A stretch of 64,000 bases of DNA from assembly GCA_013350335.1 (NCBI GenBank), contig CM023539.1, positions 20,194,448-20,258,447 of the forward strand, in the 5' to 3' direction. Positions within the stretch are counted from its first letter, which is position 1. Every line of letters begins with the position of its first letter. A program made the position numbers and the translations under genes. The DNA is from Chimonanthus salicifolius. Lineage: Eukaryota > Streptophyta > Magnoliopsida > Laurales > Calycanthaceae. Positions 37,707 through 50,900 of this stretch are shown here, in pieces. The notes beneath the pieces are model-generated. The model was given only the letters and a program-made list of their open reading frames with translations, was not told the origin of the DNA and did no database searches.

Positions 37707-40159
37707 CATGTACCATTTAACCCATTTTTTTTATAACAATTCCATGGAGTACTTACAACTTCTATAAGTCTTTCCTCTTGCCTTTGATCTTTGTTTCCTT
37801 CCCTCTTGCTTCCTTCCTTCTTTCTTCCTTAGTCTCAGCTTATTAGAAGCTAGAATCAATGATGAAAACACCAAGGTATAATTCGGCCAAGGGGTATGTT
37901 CTTGAGAGAGGGAGAGAGATAAGAATTCCAAGGTTTTTGCAATGTAGAATTCGGCCAAAAGGGTGGTGTTTGCAGCTTTTGTTAAACAACCCTTGGACCC
38001 CTCATTACTCTCATCAAATCTTGTTTAAACCAATGAGGCATTTGCTGCCAAGTAAAGCACCCCGTGGCACTCCCAACGCACCCTTTGGCACTCCCATGCA
38101 TCTCATCCAATTCCCATTCATTTCATTTAAAACTATGCATGGGAAACCCACTCCACAAGTCCCCAACGTGTGGGACTTGTCTTGGGTGGCTTGAGACCAA
38201 GGCAACCTTTCATCTCCCAATTGACTCAATGAATTTACAAGACCCCTTTGGTTTCCATTTCAACTCAACCAACTCATAAGCCCAACTCACCACATTAAAT
38301 GACACTCATTTAATGCACTTGAGTCAACTCCATTTCTTAATTTAAACCCAACTCAATTTAGTCCCAACTCAACCTGATTTAACTCAGAATTGAGCTCACT
38401 TGAGGGTCCACACGGTCAACCATGGTCCACATGGTCAACACAACCCATTGGGTCCCCATTTAGCTTATTGACCCAATTAACGCCTAGACCCAATTATGAG
38501 TGGTTTAGTCCCTTTGAATGTGGTTTACCCATTTGCATCAAGCCTACCCATTTATGCTCCACTTAATTTCCAATCAATTCAGCTTAACCCCATTAAATTT
38601 GGGCTCAACCAATGGTTAAACAGGTCCTTTATGATCCAATGGTCCCAATTGGGTCCTTTGACCCAATTAACCATATTGACCCAATTTGATGTTCATTACC
38701 CATTCATGATAAATTGGCCCTTATAATATGTTCATATGGTCTTAATTTGAACAATGGGTCCCACCATTTTCTCATTTACAATCACATTTATTAAATTCAC
38801 CAATCTAGTGGCATTTTCGTAAATATTCATATTATTGAGAAATTGGGGTGTTACAGTTAAGACAAGGGACACATGGGTTGGATAAATTATTAATGAGGGA
38901 AAGTGGAAGAATCTAAGGATGCATACAAAGGACACCAGCCAAAGGGGCTGCTCACCTTCCTTGGCTGACTCTATAACGACCCACCCTTTTTCACTCGCCG
39001 AAAAACCAGAGTCTATTTTTTTATATAAAAAAAAATAAAGAGTGAGAGAGAGCGGGACGTCACAACGCGAGCTAAGTCCAAGCTTCCAAAGCCCGGCCCT
39101 TAACTGGCCAACCATACGTGTGCGTGGACTAGGTCCACTAAAACGGTTCACATGTAATAAGGCTATACATGCGGAATTAAACTTAATGCGGAAATTATAA
39201 TAGAGTTCTATCCTATCCAATTTTAAATAGCAAAGAAGTCCATCACTTAATAATAATCACCTTAAGTTAAAATGTCCAAAATTAAAATCCAAACCATAGC
39301 AAATAGTCTAAGTTATTACAGTCCCAATAAGCTAATTACTCAAATTACATGTCCAAAATAAGAACTTAAATAAATAGATCTAGCTCATCCAAGCTCCTAA
39401 GCTTGGCCCTGATCACATCCTTCGCTCCGTCCATTTCTTGTGTCATCATCTAAAGTAGAAGTAGGGCGTTAGACAACGCGCTCAGTAGGTACTCCGAGTA
39501 GGGTGAAATACATGGGTTATTATAAAAATCACGTAGATACATATAATGTCAAAACCATGCAAGTCAATGCCATGCCATGGGTGTCATATGCCATGAATCC
39601 CACCCATCATCCATATCACAATCACATAGTATTCCTCTTGATGGATAATCCACATCAAGGTATTGTCATGACTCCCCATGAATGCCTTATCGGTCCCACC
39701 GAACGGAGCGTGGACTTCGGTTACAATTCAATCATACATCCATTGGAATCAGTGTGGATTCCTCCCCACGATTGTTTATTGGAAATCTAAATGAAGCGTG
39801 GACTCCTCTCATTTGATCCCTCCCATGCCATGCATGAGATGTAAGTGCAAACTTGCTATGTAATAATAAACATCATAGCATTAAATCCCATAGTTGAAAC
39901 ATAGTACTTTGATACCAAAATTAACATAGAAGTAAAAACATCACATATACATATTCCATGGTTTTCAATAAGGTAGGAATCCTACAAACGACCAAATATT
40001 CCCCGGTTGTTGAATCTTTTTACCTTAAAATAAATTCCATAAAATAATCAAATTAATTATTCCAATTGATTTAAACCATTCCCTTTGTCCTTCCAATTTA
40101 ACTTAACCATTTGGAAAATCATATAACTATTTCATTTTTAAAATCAGCCGGTTACTTGC

Positions 40160-40257
40160 TGTCCACTACCCATTGTCCACTGTCCACTATCCACTGTCCA
40201 ATGTCCACTGTCCACTGTCCACTGTCCATTGTCCATTACTCACTGTCCACTACCCAT
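40160..40257. repeat. 7-bp minisatellite TGTCCAC (about 14 units)
   Basis: Fourteen consecutive 7-base units, most TGTCCAC with variants TACCCAT, TATCCAC, TGTCCAA, TGTCCAT and TACTCAC. It lies directly beside a hairpin copy of LTR I that has only one arm (40278). The unit is not the plant telomere repeat. It is absent from the other LTR copies here. Confidence 0.93.
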
Positions 40258-40277
40258 ATCCATGAAAGTCCTTCATG

Positions 40278-41029
40278 GGGTTCGGCCATGTTGGTTCCTT
40301 ATTTTTATCATTTCCCATCTTAGCTACCATTCATTTTCATAGTTAATCACTTAACTTATTTACGCATAACTTAGGTCCATAAATGATTCATTAACATAAA
40401 CATAGATCCATAATAAATCCCTCCATTTCTTAGCTTGATCATTCAATCTCTTAAACATGCATAGATCTACAAAATGATCCATCAAAATGGTTCATGGGGT
40501 TCGGCCATACAACATGGCCGAACCCATTGTTCCTTGTTTCCATCTTCTCATGGTCTAAACATATTTAGATCCATCAATATTTCTCCATAGGGTTCGGCCA
40601 TACATCATGGCCGAACCCATGGTCCATCGTTTTCCATCATTTCCTACTTGATAGCCCATGGTTTAATTATTTAAAAACAACTCTAGATTCCATACATATT
40701 TTTCCATCATTTTCATCATTAAAACCTATTTAAAATCACCCACATTCTTCCATGGGGTTCGGCCATACAACATGGCCGAACCCTATGGTTCATCATTTCC
40801 TCTTAAATTTACATATCTATGATCAGATCATTTGATGGAGTTCGGCCATACATCATGGCCGAACCTCATCCAATCCCTTTTGTCCTTAATGGTCCTTATA
40901 CATAAAATCTAGGGTTTGGCCATGCAAGGGCCAAACCATGATCTTTGATCATTCTCCATTCCTTATATTGTACATGCATATGGTCCTTATGCATATCAAG
41001 ATTAGGGTTCGGCCATGCAAGGGCCGAAC
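40278..41029 (-). repeat. TTCGGCCAT hairpin array, LTR I (6 full copies and one half)
   Basis: A half copy is at 40278 and full copies are near 40498, 40591, 40756, 40840, 40911 and 41003. The last two have a minimal loop (GGCCATGCAAGGGCC), so loop length varies by copy. Confidence 0.9.
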
Positions 41030-41483
41030 CATATTCTTGATCATTCCTCATGTTTAACCATGCATGTATACATATTGTCCTTAACCATCTATCTTACCCA
41101 TTAGGGTTTTGTCCATTTTTCCATCTCATTCCTTGGATGGATTTTGAATCCATGGCCCGTAACATTTTGGCCAACTATTTTCAATCCGAAATGGAATGTT
41201 CCCTTAACCTCCTTTTAATTAATAAATCTTGTCAAGTAACACTTACCGATTCCGCGACTCCTCCTTTTTCTTTCATTTTGCCTTGCTCCTCCGTTCTTCT
41301 CCTTCCTTAGTCTCTTCTTTCTCCTCCTTGATCTTCGGCCAAAGAGTGTTGCTTGAGAGGGAGAGGGTTCAAGATGAAAACCCTAAGTGAGGGCTCGGCC
41401 AAGGAGAAAGTTTGAGAGTGGGAGAGAGGGAGAGTGAGATGAAAACTCTAAGTTATCTTTGTCTCAAAGAGAGAGGTCGGCCC

Positions 41484-44400
41484 TGTAACGCCCGCCCCTT
41501 TTCACCGAAATCAGAGTCTATTTTCTTTTTGAAATGAAGAGTGACAAAGGGCGAGGACGTCACGACGCGAGTTAAGTCCAAGCTTCTAAAGCCCGGCCCT
41601 TAACTGGCCAACCCTACCTGTGAGTGGAATGAAGTCCACGAAGAATGGTTCCCACGTAGAAGTAAGCTCGAGGAATATTAACTAAGTGCGGAAAATTATA
41701 ATAAATACTATCCTACCAATTTTAGATAGCAGGGAAGATTACATCACTTAAATCACTAAATTACTTCAAAATAATAATGTCCAAAATAAAATCCAAACCA
41801 TAGCAAGTAAAAAAAATTATTACAAACCGACGAGCTAAGCTATTTGAATTACATTTCCAAAATAAAATTAAATAAACTAAGTAGCTCGCTCCCCAAGTAC
41901 CTAAGCTTGGCTCCCATCTCGTCCTTCGTTTCCACCATCTCCTGCATCATCAGCTAGGGTAGAAGTAGGGCGTTAGACAACGCGCCCAGTAGGACTCCGA
42001 GTAGGGCTAACACGTGGATTAGTGATAACAAGCACATATGTATAATATAATGAAAACCATAAAATGAATGCCATGCCATGGGTATTTTATGTCATGTGTC
42101 CCACCCATCATCCATACCATCATGATGCCATATCCCCCTTGACGGAAAAACCTCGTCAAGATATAAACAATCACAAATCATCCCCCTTGACGGTAAAATC
42201 TCGTCAAGATATAAACAGTCACACATCATCCCCCTTGACGGCAAAACCTCGTCAAGATATAAACAGTCACACATCATCCCCCTTGACGGTAAAACCTCGT
42301 CAAGATATAAACAATCACAAATCATCCCCCTTGACGGCAAAACCTCGTCAAGATATAAACAATCACAAATCATCCCCCTTGACGGCAAGGCCTCATCAAG
42401 GTATAAACAATCACAAATCATCCCCCTTGACGGCAAAACCTCGTCAAGATATAAACAATCACAAATCATCCCCCTTGACGGCAAGGCCTCGTCAAGGTCT
42501 CCCCATGTTTGCTCCTCGGTTGCCCCGACGGAGCATGGGCTCCTGTTATATCTCATAATATCCCTCTTGATGGATGAAACACATCAAGATATCCCCATGC
42601 TTGCTTCTCGGTCGCCCCGACGGAGCATGGACTCTGGTTATAGCACATCGAGCTATCCCCATGTTTATTTCTTGGTCGTCCCGACGGAGCATGGACTCCG
42701 GTTTCATTTCATCCTTCTCATGCCATATCCCTCCCATGTCATGCATGAGATGTAGATGCCATATGCCATGTAATGTATATGATAGCACAAACCATGGCAT
42801 TTAAAATCCCATCAATAAAACATATAATTTGATTATCAAAAATAGATCAAGCAAAGCATCAATATACACATCATAGCCTTAAAACTCATCTTAAAACAAT
42901 CATATGCTTACCAAATAAATCAAGGAAAAACCCATACATAACACATAATCCATGGCTTACAAAAAGGTAGGAATCCTACCGAATACCGACTAACGTTCCT
43001 TTGCGTTTCTCCATCCACAAACCCGGTCGTCGATCCTGCACCGCTTGCGATGTCCGGTACCTTATCACATATTATCAATTAGATTCATGTTTTAAAGCAC
43101 GTCTAAGTCCATTATTTAAGCCTTAGTGGGGTTCGGCCATACACCATGGCTGAACCCTACTAGTTAGGTTCGTGGGTCCCATTTAATCCCTTAACCATAT
43201 TAATTATTTTAATTACATGAGTCTAAAAACCAGCCACCCTAGGCTTTATTTAACCATACATAAGGTCATCTTAAAAACAACTAAGTCCATGGTCACCTCC
43301 CATGGGTTCTTCATTTTGGCCAATATTTACGGTTTTGCCACTTCCTTTCCATGGTTACTCATTCACTTAATCCATGTACATTTTTGTTCATAATTGATCC
43401 ATAAACTAGATCCATTAATGTTCCATCAACCATGGTATGCACATTAACAAATTAGTCCTTACCTTAGCCTAATTTTTCCATTCATCTAACCACATATATA
43501 ATCCCAAGTTTAGCCCATCAAATGGCTCATAAATTGGGTCATGGGTTTTATTAAAATCAGCCCCTTTAATTCAACCTAATCCCCATCTTTCCTTGGGTCT
43601 TTCTCACCACATTTAGATCCATAATAAGCCCTCCCATGAGGAGTTTTACATCATGCATTTAAATCATCAATTTTGATCATTACTAACTACATTTAAAATC
43701 CATTGAAGTTGCCAACATTCCTTCATCCTTACTATGGTCTAAGTACTTCTAAATTCACCAATCACTCTCCATGGTTTTTATCATTGTTTCCACCCCTTTT
43801 AAAAATCACTAATACCCATTCATTTAAAACCTTTATAAATCATTAACCCCTTTTCATAGCCTCCATTCTCTAAATCCATTAAAATTCTAACACCATGAGA
43901 AGGTTCACATCATGCATTTCCTCATTTACAATCCCTTTAAAATTATTACATTCAATCATTAAAAAAACTAAAATCATTAATCATCCCTTCATGATTCTAA
44001 CCCTAAAAACTCCATTAAAAATCCTTAATTACCTACCATGGTTTTCTTCATTAAGCTCCCTTTAAAATTTACAAACATTTGACCCTTTTTAAACCTCCAA
44101 ATTATTAATGCATTACTCCATATCTTCCATCCTTCTAAACTCATTTAAAACCACCATTACATCACCATAGGATTTAAAAACATTCCATCCCTAAAATCTC
44201 CCCATGGTTTTATTTTTAGAACATTATTTCCCACACTTAAAAATCCATTTTAAACTATCACATTCTCAACCATTTTTCCCTATTTTTACACCCTTCAAAT
44301 TTACAAACACATAACGCTAGGGTTCGGCCATACACCATGGCCGAACCCATGGTTCATGGTTCACTCCCATCTATGCCTTTCAAGGCCATAAAACCATTTA

Positions 44401-45924
44401 CATTTTCATGAATTTCTTCATTTAAAACCCTTTCAAAAATCACTACATTTGATCATAAAAACCCTAAAAATTATAATCATCTTTCCATGGCTTTCATTCG
44501 TTACAACCCTAATAAAATCACTTAAACACGCACCATGGGGTTCGGCCATCCTCATGGCCGAACCCTATGGCCCATGGTTCTTCCTAAAAAAAAATCATCA
44601 CCTCTCCATGTTTGAATAAAATTTTAATACATAAAACCCTTAAAGCATCCTTTATTATTATTTTTTTTTAATCCATCTCTCCCACTTTATCCATTTCTCA
44701 TCTTTCTATTAGATGGATTTGAGATCCAAGGCCTATGATAATTTGGCCACTACTAAGTCCAAGCAATGGATTTCATAATCTCTTAAACCCTAAAAAATCT
44801 AATCTCTTGTTTTAGAAATACTTACAATCCGACGGCTCCTCCGGCTTTTCTTTCTCCTGTCGGTTTCCTTGGCCTTTCTCCTTCTTCTTCTCCTTGTTTG
44901 ATAGGCCAAGATGAGCTTGGTCAATGTGAAAACATCACAGCTTGGGTCGGCCAAGATGGATGTATTTGGGAGAGGGAGAGGAGGAGATGGTGAGAAAGAA
45001 GATACCAAGCTTTGATCTTGGAGTGGTGGCTAATTGCTTGAACTTTCCCTCTCTTTTCTTCTCTTCTTCTTCCAAATTTTTCTTCTTCTTTCCTTCTTGG
45101 TGTGGGACGGTGGTGGAGAGCAAGAGAGGAAGAGAATGAGATAAGAATGGGATTTCAAAGATAAGATAAAAACAACACCTTTTGGTTTCTTAAGCTTTAC
45201 TCCACCATTAAGGCTTCCAACCACCAACATGGGATTTTTTCCATGCTTTATGCTTTATGCTTTATGGTGGTGGTTGGAATAAACCACCACCAAGCCCAAT
45301 GTCTTTGGTGTTTGAAATGAGGTGTTTTGGTATTCCAATTTTGACCCCTTTTGACCACCTTTTGGATATTTTAATTATTTAATTAATTAGATAATTAACT
45401 TAGGTTAATTTATTCCCACTTAACCTAATTCCATCTCTTTAAATTCCCTTCATGTATCCACCCATGGTTGACCAATTCAACCATGGTGGCCGGCCCCACC
45501 AATCCTTGGTCCACACGCCACCTCACTTGGTGAGGTGGAGGTGGGTCCCAATCGGCCACGTCACCTTGGTCAACTCATCACCAACTTAGGTGATTTAATT
45601 TTAATCCATTTTCAACTACTTGGATCACCATTGGGCCCATGGCCCAATTACATTCACCTCCTACCCATTTACCTTAGAGTTTAAATCATTTTGACCCATT
45701 GGGTCCCATATGTGCATTGGGCCAAATTTGACCATCCTTGGCCCAATTGACCATCATTGACCCTTTAAACGAATTTAAATCCAATCCATGGTCCATTGGC
45801 CATACTTGGGCTTTTGTCCAATTTTTGATCCATTTACCATCTACTCCATCAAATTTCCCAATTTCCATCATTAAAATAAATAATAGCCACATTTTTATTG
45901 ATTTAAAAATTCCGGGCTATTATA
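41484..45924 (-). mobile_element. Solo LTR J (4.4 kb, minus), TSD GGCCC
   Basis: On the plus strand it starts TGTAACGCCCGCCCC at 41484 and ends GGGCTATTATA at 45924 (final ACA mutated to ATA). GGCCC at 41479-41483 is repeated at 45925-45929. In element orientation the donor-like GATT|GTAAGTATTT is at 44825 and CAG|G at 41942, with CTAACGCCC upstream. Only three TTCGGCCAT hairpins (43129, 44320, 44538) are present. 43300-44300 is AT-rich with no array I can recognise. U3 palindromes are near 45476-45545. No coding domain; two long overlapping frames at 42064-42558 come from a repeat. Confidence 0.93.
42137..42503 (-). repeat. 48-bp hairpin tandem repeat, LTR J (8 units)
   Basis: Units start at 42137 and then every 48 bases to 42473. 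Arms CCTTGACGG and CTCGTCAAG flank AAAAC; the spacer is ATATAAACAATCACAAATC. This is the longest array of this type here (C has 5, E has 6, B has 3). Just beyond it (42510-42710) come three copies of the GGAGCATGGACTCC block. Open frames of 164 and 154 codons on the two strands are explained by the 48-base period. Confidence 0.95.
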
Positions 45925-48900
45925 GGCCCTAGGGTTTTGGTGAGAGGGAGAGAGTGAATGAGATGGAACACTCTCCACTTCTTTTTATCTCAAGGTGGAT
46001 CGGCCAAAGGAGGGTTGAGATGAGCCCTTCCATCTCGTCTAGGGTTTCTTGGATGAGACCTCACCTCCCAACCACCCTCATTCAATGTGGAGTCTTCCCC
46101 ATGAGTCCCTTGACTAAGCAAGAGGATGCATGCCTTACACATGGCACACACACCCTCTCCAACGTTTTTGGTGTCTAGGGTTTCCATTGAGATGGAAACC
46201 CTCCACCTCCCCTTTGACTCACTCCATCTTTTCATCGCCCATGTGACTCACCACCCATCCAACTCACTACATTAAATAAAACTCGTTCTCCTAACTCAAG
46301 CACTTGAATTTACTTTTAATTTATTAATTCCTTAACTCCACTCATTTTACTTAATCCTCTTGGACTCACCTTTGAACTCACCCATGGTTGACCAATGGTG
46401 GCCGGCCCCACATGTGCCTTAGTCCACACGCCACCTCACTTGATGAGGTGGACTTGGGTCCCACTTGGCTATGCCACTTTGATATTACTTCATACACTTG
46501 CCACCTCACTTGATGAGGTGGGCCCATGCCTTTAGATCTTAATTGGGTCCATGACCCGATTAAATCTATTCCTTACCCATTTACCCTAATCATCAACTCA
46601 TCTTGACCCATTGGGTCCCAATTGGGCATTTGACCCAATTGACCACATTGACCCAATTCAATAGAATTAATCCTATCCATGATCCATTGGACCATACTTG
46701 GGCCATTGCCCCAACTTTTATCCATCTAACGTCCATTCCATCTATAAATCTTAATATTTAACAATTAAACTAGATAATAGCCAATATATTTATTGCATTG
46801 ACAATCCGGGCTATTACAGACTCCTCCATTTGTGAACGAAGGGTTTTCTTTCTTCTCTGTCTCTCTCCCACCTACATTTCGATACTGGGAGAATCAGTGA
46901 ATAACTAAGGAAGATAAAGGAGTAAGGAGGAATGATAGAGCAAAAAGAAAAGAAGGAGACGGGAAAGAAGGTATGTTTTAAGTTTAAAAACGAGATGGAG
47001 GTAAGAGTAAGGGAAACCATAGATTTGGCCATGGTATGTGTAATTAAATGACCTAAATTAAAAATCAAATTAATTAAATAAATGGGTGAGTCAAATGGGT
47101 AAGTCAAATGGGTGGTTTCATCTCATAGAAACCACCCAAACCACCAAACTAAGATCACCAAAACCGTTGGCATGGATGGAGTGCCACATGGAGGGCATGC
47201 TTCTCCCTTGACTAGACCAAAAGCCTAGGTGGAGAGCATGCCTTGGCCAAAAATGAGGTGGGGGTGCCACCTCATCCAAACCATGCAAAACCATTGACCA
47301 TGGAAGGGTGGTATGCGAGACAAAGATCCATAAAATGGGGGCAAGCTTGGGCATGCATTGTCCCATTGTGAGGTGGTGGTTCCACCTCACCCAAACAACC
47401 AAACCACCATGAAAACCCAAGCCCAAAACCATGTACATGGGTGATTTTCTAGACAAGAGGCCTAAGATCAAGGGCATGCATGGACTATGATTGGGCAAAA
47501 TGGGAGGTGTTGTAATAGCCCAAATTTTTAAATCAACATATATATGGCATTTATTTATTTTAATAATGGAAAAATTGGAATTTTGATGATAAAGATATTA
47601 AATGGATCAAATTGTGGAGCAAAGTCCAAATATGGTCCAATAGACCATAGATTGGATGTAATTCATCTGAGGGGTCAATAATGGTCAAAGTGGGCCCGAT
47701 AACCATGTGGGACCCAATGGATCAAAATGATTCAAACTATAAGGTAAAAGGTTAGAAAATAAATTAATTGGGCCATGGGCCCAATGGTGACCCGATTGAT
47801 GGAAAGGGTTGAATTGAAATTAAACCCACCTAAGTTAATGATGACATGATTAAGATGGCCTAACCAAGTGGGGCCCACCTCCACCTCACCAAGTGAGGTG
47901 GCGTGTGGACCAAGGAAAAGGTGGGGCCGACCATCATGGTTGACTTAGTCAACCATGGATAGGTTAAGGGGACTAAGGACAATTAAAGTGGATTAAGTTA
48001 ATTAAATTATTTTTAAATCATCTAAGTTAAGATTAACGGGGTTTAAGTGACATGGCCGGATGGCGCCCACCTAGACCTTATGAAGTGAGGTGGCGGGTAA
48101 GATAGGTGTTGGTGGGGACCGTCCACCATGGTTGACTTGGTCAACCATGGGTGAATTTCTTAGAAAGGGAATTTAATGCAATTAAATTAAAAAGGAATTA
48201 ATTAACCTAAGTAAGGAGTTAATTTAATTAATTAGATTAGTCAAATTAGGGTCAAATAAATAAGTCAAAGGGGCAAGTCAAATGGTGGTTTCATCCCATT
48301 GAAACCACCCAAGGAAATACAAAGGAAACCATGACTTAGGGTGGTGGTTTCATCTCAACCACCACCACTCAAGGTATGAGAGCCCATACCCCTCTCCATG
48401 ATGGGTAGTCAATGGACTTGATGTGAAGACCAAACCACCCACCTTAAAGACCCAAAACCATTGGCATGGTGGTGGTTTCATCCCAACCACCACCACCAAG
48501 GACATGCAAGCCATACTTACCCATGTTCGTTGGTCAAATGGAATGATGGAGGAGTGTAACCCAAGCCACCAAGATGAGATGGGAATGGGTCTAGGGTCTC
48601 ATCTCATCTCCATCTCTCCACTCCCTCTCCCAAAACCGTCCTCCCTCTCTCTCCCAAGTAAAACACCAAGAAAGAAGAAGAAACTTAGAAGAAAAGAAGG
48701 AAAAAACTAGGCTTAGCCAACCACCACTTTAAGACCAAGGTTTGAGCACCTTTTTCCATCCTCATCCCCTCTCCCTCTCTCAAAAATCTAAACCTACCTT
48801 AGCCAAACCCTAACCATGGAGACTCCATCTTGATCAAGCACATCTTCACCGAATAACAAGGAGAAGAAGAAGAGAAAGGGCTAAGGAGATCAGAAAGAGG

Positions 48901-49185
48901 AAGAAAGGCCGGAGGAGTCGTCGGGGTGGTAAGAAATTCTTAGACAAGAATTTATATTTTTAAAGGTTAAGATATATTTATGTAATCCATTTCTTAGAAT
49001 GAATGGTGGCCACAAATGTTATGGGCCTTAGATCTAAGATCCATTCAATGATAAGATGAGAAATGGATGAAAAAGGGGAGAGATAGATTAAGATAAATAA
49101 TAAGTAAAAGGATTAAGGAGGTTATGAAATTAAATGGATTTAAGCATGGAAGTAATGGGTTTTTGAATGGATTGATGGACCATAG

Positions 49186-49832
49186 GGTTCGGCCATGCAG
49201 TGTGGCCGAACCCCATGGTAAATGGTTGATGATTTAATTAGGGTTTTAAGGTTTAAAGGCTATGGAGAATGATTATGATTGTTGGCTTATAAATGATTAA
49301 ATATTGGAGAAATTTAAAAGGGTTTTAAATGAGGAAAAATCATGGAGTGTATGAATGATTTTGTGGCCACAAGAGGCATAGGAAAAATGGTGAATCATGA
49401 ACCATGGGTTCAGCCATGGTGTATGGCCGAACCCTATGGTGATGGAATGAGATATTTAATGGCTAGAAGAGTATGGAATTTAATGGAGAATGTTAATGGT
49501 AATTAAGTGGATTTTTATTTAGTATTTTAAATAAGGTTTAAATGGGTGGAAATGAAGTTGTTAAAATAAAAACTATGGACCATGGGTTCGGCCATGGTAC
49601 ATGGCCGAACCCCATGGGGAGACTTTGAGGAATTTGGTGTTTTTGGAACCAAGAAAAATGAAATGGAATGATGGTTAAATTAAACGGACCAAAGTATATC
49701 TCATGATGATTATGAAAGGGTGATTTAAATGTATGATTTAAATTCATTTATGGTAGGACCAAATGAGGTAAAATGGACCCAAGAAAAATGGAAAATAGGC
49801 CTCATGGGTTCGGCCATGGTGTATGGCCGAAC
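49186..49832 (+). repeat. TTCGGCCAT hairpin array, LTR L (4 full copies)
   Basis: Copies start near 49186, 49408, 49585 and 49807. A further left arm without partner is at 50074. The flanks CCATGG...CCATGG or CCATAGG extend the stem in several copies to about 15 bp. Confidence 0.9.
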
Positions 49833-50694
49833 CCATGACCCATTGTAGGTCATGTTATGGGTAATAATTGGAATTATATGTAGGATTAGATGATTTGAAA
49901 TTTAATTAAATTAAGTGGCTGATTTTAGGGATACTATGTCATGGTCATTAAATCGTTAATGGGGCTAAGTATATGGATGAATTATGGACAAAGAATGTAT
50001 ATGAATGGAGGAGAAATTAAACGATGGAAGTCTAGTGGCATAACCGTAATTATTGGCCACATTGAAGAACCATGGGTTCGGCCATGCATGTAGGTTGGAC
50101 ATGAACTTGGGTGCATTAAGATGACATTATGAGTGATTAAATGAAACTTAGGGTTGCTGCATTTTAGGCTCACAAATTAGAATGTTTAATGGGCTAAAAT
50201 TTGGAATTATGCAATGGAAATGAGGCTAAGTTAAGGGCCGATTTATGATAATCTTGTAACATGGCTAGGGAGCATTAATGAATCTAGCTTTATGATTAGT
50301 TAGGGACTTAATCATGGATAAGATATGGACTAACTTGGAAAATGTATAATAAGGTATTGGCACGTCGCAAAACATACGAGATCGGCGACCGAAATTATCG
50401 GACGAAAACGGAAAGGGACGTTATCGATATTCGGTAGGATTCCTACCTTTTCGTAAGCCGTGGATTATGTGTATGTGATGGTTTCCGTAGTTTATTTCGG
50501 TAATTACATTGTTTATTTTATGGATGATATTTTAAATGCTATGGATTATATTTTAATGCTATGGATGATATTTTTAAGACTGTGGATTATATTCCAATGC
50601 TATGGATTTTATATTAGTGATATGAATCATATATATACTACATAGCATAATGCACTTACATCTCATGCATGGCATGGGCGGGAAAATAAAGGAC

Positions 50695-50900
50695 CCGGAG
50701 TCCATGCTCCGTCGGGGTGACTGAGAAGCAAACATGGGGATAGCCTGATGCGCTATAACCGGAGTCCATGCTCCGTCGGGGTGACCGAGAATAAACATGG
50801 GAATAGCTTGATACGCTATAACCGAAGTCCATGCTCCGTCGGGGTGACCGAGAAGCAAACATGGGGATACCTTGACGAGGCTTTGCCGTCAAGGGGGATA
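50695..50900 (+). repeat. 63-64-bp GGAGTCCATGCTCC repeat, LTR L (3 units)
   Basis: Units start near 50695, 50759 and 50822. Each has CCGGAGTCCATGCTCCG, TCGGGGTGACCGAGAA and AAACATGGGGATAGC. The last is followed by one CCTTGACG/CGTCAAGG hairpin. The minus-strand relative O has the same array, so L and O form a close pair in opposite orientation. Confidence 0.88.

Larger units (their letters stand above)
35069..38856 (-). mobile_element. Solo LTR H (3.8 kb, minus), TSD GTTAA
   Basis: On the plus strand it starts TGTAGCGCCCCGCCC at 35069 (one base off the usual TGTAAC) and ends AATTGGGGTGTTACA at 38856. GTTAA at 35064-35068 is repeated at 38857-38861. F/M sub-family. In element orientation the donor-like GTT|GTAAGTACT is at 37756 and the acceptor-like CAG|G at 35564, with CTAACGCCC upstream. 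About ten TTCGGCCAT hairpins and four CTCCTTAGGCG hairpins lie between. No coding domain. Confidence 0.93.
38972..46819 (-). mobile_element. Solo LTR I (3.4 kb, minus), interrupted by J, TSD GACTC
   Basis: On the plus strand it starts TATAACGACCCACCC at 38972 (mutated from TGTAACG) and ends GGGCTATTACA at 46819. GACTC at 38967-38971 is repeated at 46820-46824. Native bases are 38972-41483 and 45930-46819. The start type, TGTAATAGCCC in element orientation, groups it with G, J, L and O. Donor-like CGG|TAAGT-type site (GTAAGTGTTAC) at 41246. The acceptor is CAAG rather than CAGG near 39437, suggesting decay. Hairpins at 40278-41029. No coding domain. Confidence 0.92.
34489..47038 (+). repeat. 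3' LTR of the host element, first 0.9 kb, interrupted by H and I
   Basis: Starts TGTAACACCCGGATT at 34489. Native bases are 34489-35068, 38862-38971 and 46825-47038. They match bases 1-655 of the window in order. The purine-rich segment ends in AAG|GTATGT at 46971, a good plant splice-donor-like site that is mutated in the 5' LTR. It breaks at about 47038, within TTGGCCATGGTATG, where K begins, and does not resume in the window. Confidence 0.9.

Noticed and set aside
40160..40257. Interstitial telomere repeat
   Set aside because: The 7-base unit TGTCCAC does not match the plant telomere unit TTTAGGG or its complement.
42064..42558. Overlapping open frames of 164 (plus) and 154 (minus) codons with a 16-residue repeat, and the similar pair at 17475-17963
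   Set aside because: They arise because the 48-bp tandem unit is divisible by three and lacks stops in several frames. Both strands are open at once, and the start and end fall in ordinary LTR text.
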